DNA of 64,000 nt, taken from positions 372,001 to 436,000 of the forward strand of contig JAMXBD010000013.1 of the NCBI GenBank assembly GCA_024138025.1. Reading direction: 5' to 3'. Under the pieces are notes generated by a model. That model was not told the origin of the DNA and did no database searches. It saw only the letters and a list, made by a program, of their open reading frames with translations. Positions within the stretch are counted from its first letter, which is position 1. Each line of letters begins with the position of its first letter. Origin of the DNA: Combretum micranthum. Taxonomy: Eukaryota; Streptophyta; Magnoliopsida; Myrtales; Combretaceae. Of the stretch, positions 59,933-64,000 are shown piece by piece. A program made the translations under genes and the position numbers.

Positions 59933-62042
59933 TGAAATACCCTAAATCCTCACTTAAGTTAGAAATTAAAATTAGATATATTAAATAAATTAAGCAAATT
60001 ATAGGATGTAATCAGATAAACTGACATAATTAAATTAGTAATAAATTAAGTTAAAATTTGAGATTTTGAATCCCTAAACCCCTAAATATTCTCTTTAAGT
60101 GTTTAGTGGATTCCTAAATCCTTAAGCTTTAACCTAAAATTTCATATTCTTAACCCCTATCAATTTTGAAATCATTTACTTATTTAAAAATATCAATTCT
60201 TGAGCCTAGCTCAAGTCAAATATCAATTTAATACAAACCAACTTCCTAAACTAAATCCCTATTCCAAGTTATTAATTTCTAATATATTTATTCTCAAATA
60301 ATTTCCTAAACACTTTCAAAATTAAAAATATTTATCTGAAAGGTTTAAACCTAATACCCTTACCCTAAGATATCTTTTAAATTATTCTTATACTTTCCTT
60401 TTTCCTTTTCTTTTCTTGCCTTTCCTTTTCTTTTTACTTTTTTATTTTTCTATTCCGCTCTTCTCTTTCTTTTCTTTACTTTTTTCTTTCTCTCAAATTC
60501 AACAAGATGAAACAAGAATTTGAAGTTAAAAATGATATAGAAGATCAATTTGCATGTGTTTGCTAAAAGATAAGTGTAGTTATCTTCTTTATTTAGTTTG
60601 TTTTTATTGCAAGAAAATGATGAATATATGCCATTTATGTGTAGGGTTTGTGATAAAATTGAGAAACAAGAAAATATAAACATGTATGATTAAATTTAAG
60701 CTTGAGTATGCATGTATAAAATTAGAAGACAATGAGATGATTTGATGGAATTTTGAGTGATAATATGCATATAGATGTTGTAAATTATGTTTATAACGTG
60801 TATATTAATTTTAAGATGTTGTATATTGAAATAAGATGTAAAACAAGTAGCAAAGTAAGTCAGAATATACATGCTTTGTTTTTGCATATGAGCACAAGGG
60901 GAACACAGGAAACCATGTTAAGTCATGCTCTTTATTTCAACTCATCAGAGAATAAACATGGCCAGAACATGGTCAACCCTATCCAACCGTGCTTCTTTTT
61001 TATTCATTTTACACGAACATTTCCAGAACAGCATGACTAAAGCACGATCTCCCCTATCTCCCCATGTTTCTTTTTGACTCTCGTGTATATAGCATGTTAA
61101 GTAGGACATGACTAGAACACGACTCACCCTATTCCACCGTGTTTCTCTTTAACCTTTGCGTGCTTGGCTTTTGATAAAACACGGGAGAAGCATGACTTGT
61201 TTTATTACGTTGTGTTTCTCATTTATTACATCGAGTTTCTCAATTGTATCTCCTCAAAGAGAAGCATGACTGAAAGATGGCTTATTCTATCATGTCGTGC
61301 TTCTCTCTAAGCTTGAAAACACAAAAAGCACAATGGAAACACAATTGAATGTATTTGATTGTGCTTCTTTATATGCATATACAGGGGTGAAACACGACTT
61401 GTGTATATGCTAGTGTTCTTCATAAAAAAATCCAAATAAAATGGATTATATTTAACAAACTTTAATAAACTAAAATGGATTATATTGATTAAGTTTAATC
61501 AATTGGTCTAGTAATTGAATTAAATGATTAATTCTAATCAACTTGGTTCATATTAAGTTAATATAGGCTTAATAATCTGTTATTGGCTTGGACTAATATG
61601 TTGGGACAAATTATAAGTAATAAAAGAAATATGTTGTTTCACATGTGTGTTTGCTAGAAAATGAGTATGTTAAAAGTAAACAAAGAGAAAAGAAATAATT
61701 TGACAGACAATGGAGAATTATCTGTATCTTAGTAGGGTGATTATCGCAGCCATGGTGGGATTCCTACTTAGTATCTAATCAAATAGATTTTTTTAAAATG
61801 AGTTTGATATAAATGAATAATTAAATTAAATGCTTATATGAGTTTTGTTCTTGAACAGATATGAATACATGATTTATCTTTTGAAATGGCTTCTCATCTA
61901 TCTCTGTCTCTGTTTTGATTTCAAATATGAAAGGTACACAATGGCATGCTTGTTGTTTGTTAAGATAGACCTAATGAACTAAAATTTAAAGACGACCTAA
62001 TAATTAAGTGTTTCATGTACGTGTGTCGTGTAATCCAATCCA
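59933..62042 (+). mobile_element. Element F, 2.1-kb solo-LTR-like insertion
   Basis: It starts TGAAATACCCTAAATCC inside copia reverse transcriptase. Its proposed end is ATCCA at 62042, with GGAAG on both sides (59928-59932 and 62043-62047). Beyond it, GAGGTAGGCATGGTA could be the decayed continuation of copia (Glu-Val-x-Met-Val), which supports the boundary. It carries a tandem block at 60.9-61.35 kb. There is no ORF of note. Confidence 0.55.
60900..61350. repeat. Diverged tandem array in element F, roughly five units of 60-100 bp
   Basis: Units share CATGACT(A/G)A, then an ACGACTC or CACGATC word, CCCTAT, and CCGTGTTTCTCTT-like ends; AGCACGA and TCGTGCTT words give local inverted complementarity. 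The array is GC-richer than its surroundings. Confidence 0.65.
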
Positions 62043-62094
62043 GGAAGCAACTACCTAGTCCGGAGGTAGGCATGGTAGTTAGGTGTTTGGGCCA

Positions 62095-64000
62095 TGTAAA
62101 GATCCGACATTTATGGTATTAAAATGTGATATGCCAAGTCTCCAACCACATATAATATACAGATATATTACACGTAAGGTTATTCGAAAAAGGAGATGTT
62201 TATGTGAATTGTTTGTTTAACCCGTTTAGATACATAGCTTTAACAAAAACTACTCATCAAAAAGTAAATACTTTAATATAATAACATAAAGATACCAATA
62301 ACTTAGTATCTCAAAGTTTATAAAACCATGTATCACATACAATATAGGGAAATGTAAAGTACACCTTATATTACAAATTAGGCTTATAAACAAGCCATGG
62401 CTATACTATTACATTTTTTAAAAACAACAAAACTCAATTTGATCTCTTTTGCAAAGGAACCAATAAGATTGGTCAAGGAATCTTAATCGTCGTACTCATC
62501 CAAAAAGTCCTTAAATTCCGTCCCACAGCCCGAGGAATCATAAAACTCGTCTTCATCAATACTTGAAAGAGAAAAAGTGAGCCAGAGACCTAGTATACAG
62601 TAATACAAACAAATGCGTGTGGCATACACTCTTGAACTAATGCAAAGCAAAATAATAAATTATTTCTCTCTATTTAAGAAAAAAAAAAAACAACATTAGA
62701 GTATTCAAATTCTAAATTCAAGCTTAGGGAATCTGGGGGTTCTTAAATAACCGTAGCTGTTCAGGGGGTTGATAAAAGCAGCCTAAATACTTATATTTGT
62801 AATATATACTCATAAAGAAAAATAATTTCATCTAGGGTTTACAGTCATTACTCAACTTTACTTACTTTAATCAATAATATCACCCAATTCAATTGTCCTA
62901 TTAAACGTGAACTAAATCATATTATATCTTTTTAAGAATAAGAAAATGTTACACCGATACTATACCCCTATCAATTACTTGCCGAGCCACTAATGGAAGT
63001 CATCGCATCATGACAAGTGGCTTAAGCGCCTAAACTACTATGTTAACCTCGTTAATAGGGTTATCGCTTTCCAGACCAGATTCAACGGCAAAAAACATAC
63101 CAATTTCAAACAACTTTTAATTCCTCTTTGATTAGAATTGGTTTAGAAATATCTAATCTTAACAATCAACAATTACATTACTGTGTACCTTGATAACTGA
63201 ATTTGTAAGACAAAAGATCAGTATTTGAACTCTGTCAAGTGTGGGAATCTGTCAAAGAAACCATTTCATATAAAACATGGTTAATTCACAATTATACACT
63301 AATTCATATTCACACCCACAATATATATCCATCACATTTCAAACAATTGCATATCAACACCATTATCTCTTAATTGAATATTAATCATAATTAGTTACTA
63401 AGTGGTTAAAATTCATCAAACTCAAATAACATTCATATTAAAGAATAACTTAATATTTATACACACAATAAGTTCATTTAGGCTTTTAATTTATCATAAA
63501 ACTAAGAAACAAATAAGAAAAAACATAAAAAGTAATAAAATTATCACAAGCAAAATTATTTTTTTTCTTAACTTATAGGGTATGCCAGCTCAATGCCAAT
63601 AGTGTAGGCTATTAATGCTAGCGACGTAAGGGGCAAGGCCAATGGCGTACAAGACAGGCAGATTTGTACAAAGATCAGAAAGTGAAACGGGGTGCCATAC
63701 ATGTTGTATCATATGTCGTTTAAACCAAAGGGAAATGCACGAAAAGCTCCAGAAAGTGAAACACTTTGTCATGCATGATGTTTCAAAAGGTGTAGACACT
63801 CTAGAGAGTGAAACTCTCTCTCATACATGCTGTATCAAGGGTATATAACCCATACACCTTTCCAAACATGTTGTTTGACACGGTGTTTGATATTTTCCAA
63901 ATTTTTCTTGTTTCAAACTTGATTTTTACACATTATACTCACATCCTACTTTAATTAAAACACTTCACAAGCATCATACACTATACCACATGCTCTTAAC
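62095..64000 (-). mobile_element. Family C LTR-like element, copy 2 (runs off the window)
   Basis: On the minus strand it ends GGATCTTTACA at 62095 and aligns with copy 1 at 28866-31643: CCACTTGTCATGATGC near 63010 and GGCTCAC near 62577. The left flank is GGCCA (62090-62094); the other end is outside the window. A three-unit array with AGAAAGTGAAAC occurs at about 63677, 63751 and 63803. No coding sequence. Confidence 0.6.

Overview
This window is AT-rich nuclear DNA from a flowering plant, probably a eudicot. Evidence is the spliced amino-acid permease gene, the initiator-Met-tRNA primed LTR retrotransposons, the hAT- and Mutator-type miniature elements and the very high AT content. It holds one recognisable host gene; nearly all other structure is transposable-element DNA, much of it nested.

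Layout. 1-2.2 kb: an unrecognised minus-strand ORF and a hAT-like miniature element. 2.6-4.3 kb: a small LTR retrotransposon (minus strand) with LTRs, primer-binding site and polypurine tract but no ORF. 4.4-8.7 kb: possible Mutator-type transposase debris, a perfect 32-bp inverted repeat, a candidate 60-aa secreted peptide ORF, two miniature inverted-repeat elements and a 604-bp fold-back element. 9.9-12 kb: two larger terminal-inverted-repeat elements. 12.1-18.1 kb: an LTR-like element (family B, minus) split by a 3.5-kb solo-LTR-like element (family A) with a perfect 5-bp target duplication. 18-24.4 kb: mostly featureless AT-rich sequence with microsatellites and a tandem array.

24.5-27.2 kb: a six-exon amino-acid permease (AAP) gene on the minus strand. 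Exons 1-5 are clean, but exon 6 carries four separate one-base losses, so as written it is a pseudogene or a locus with sequence errors. A 62-codon upstream ORF lies between a TATA box and the start codon.

28.9-31.6 kb: an LTR-like element (family C). 33-37.8 kb: a small LTR element whose interior holds a hAT miniature element and a second family B copy. 41-41.9 kb: a second copy of that hAT element. 45.2-62 kb: a decayed Ty1/copia retrotransposon (plus strand) broken by successive insertions: a 1.3-kb solo-LTR-like element (D) in its 5' LTR; a 7.9-kb Ty3/gypsy composite (E) in its integrase, itself holding a second family A copy; a 2.1-kb solo-LTR-like element (F) in its reverse transcriptase; and a second family C copy just beyond, running off the window.

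The most notable signals are the composite E element, whose core is inverted between forward LTR ends yet is flanked by a perfect target duplication; a small hairpin that recurs near the 3' end of families A, B and C with compensating base changes; and the cluster of frameshifts limited to the last exon of the permease.
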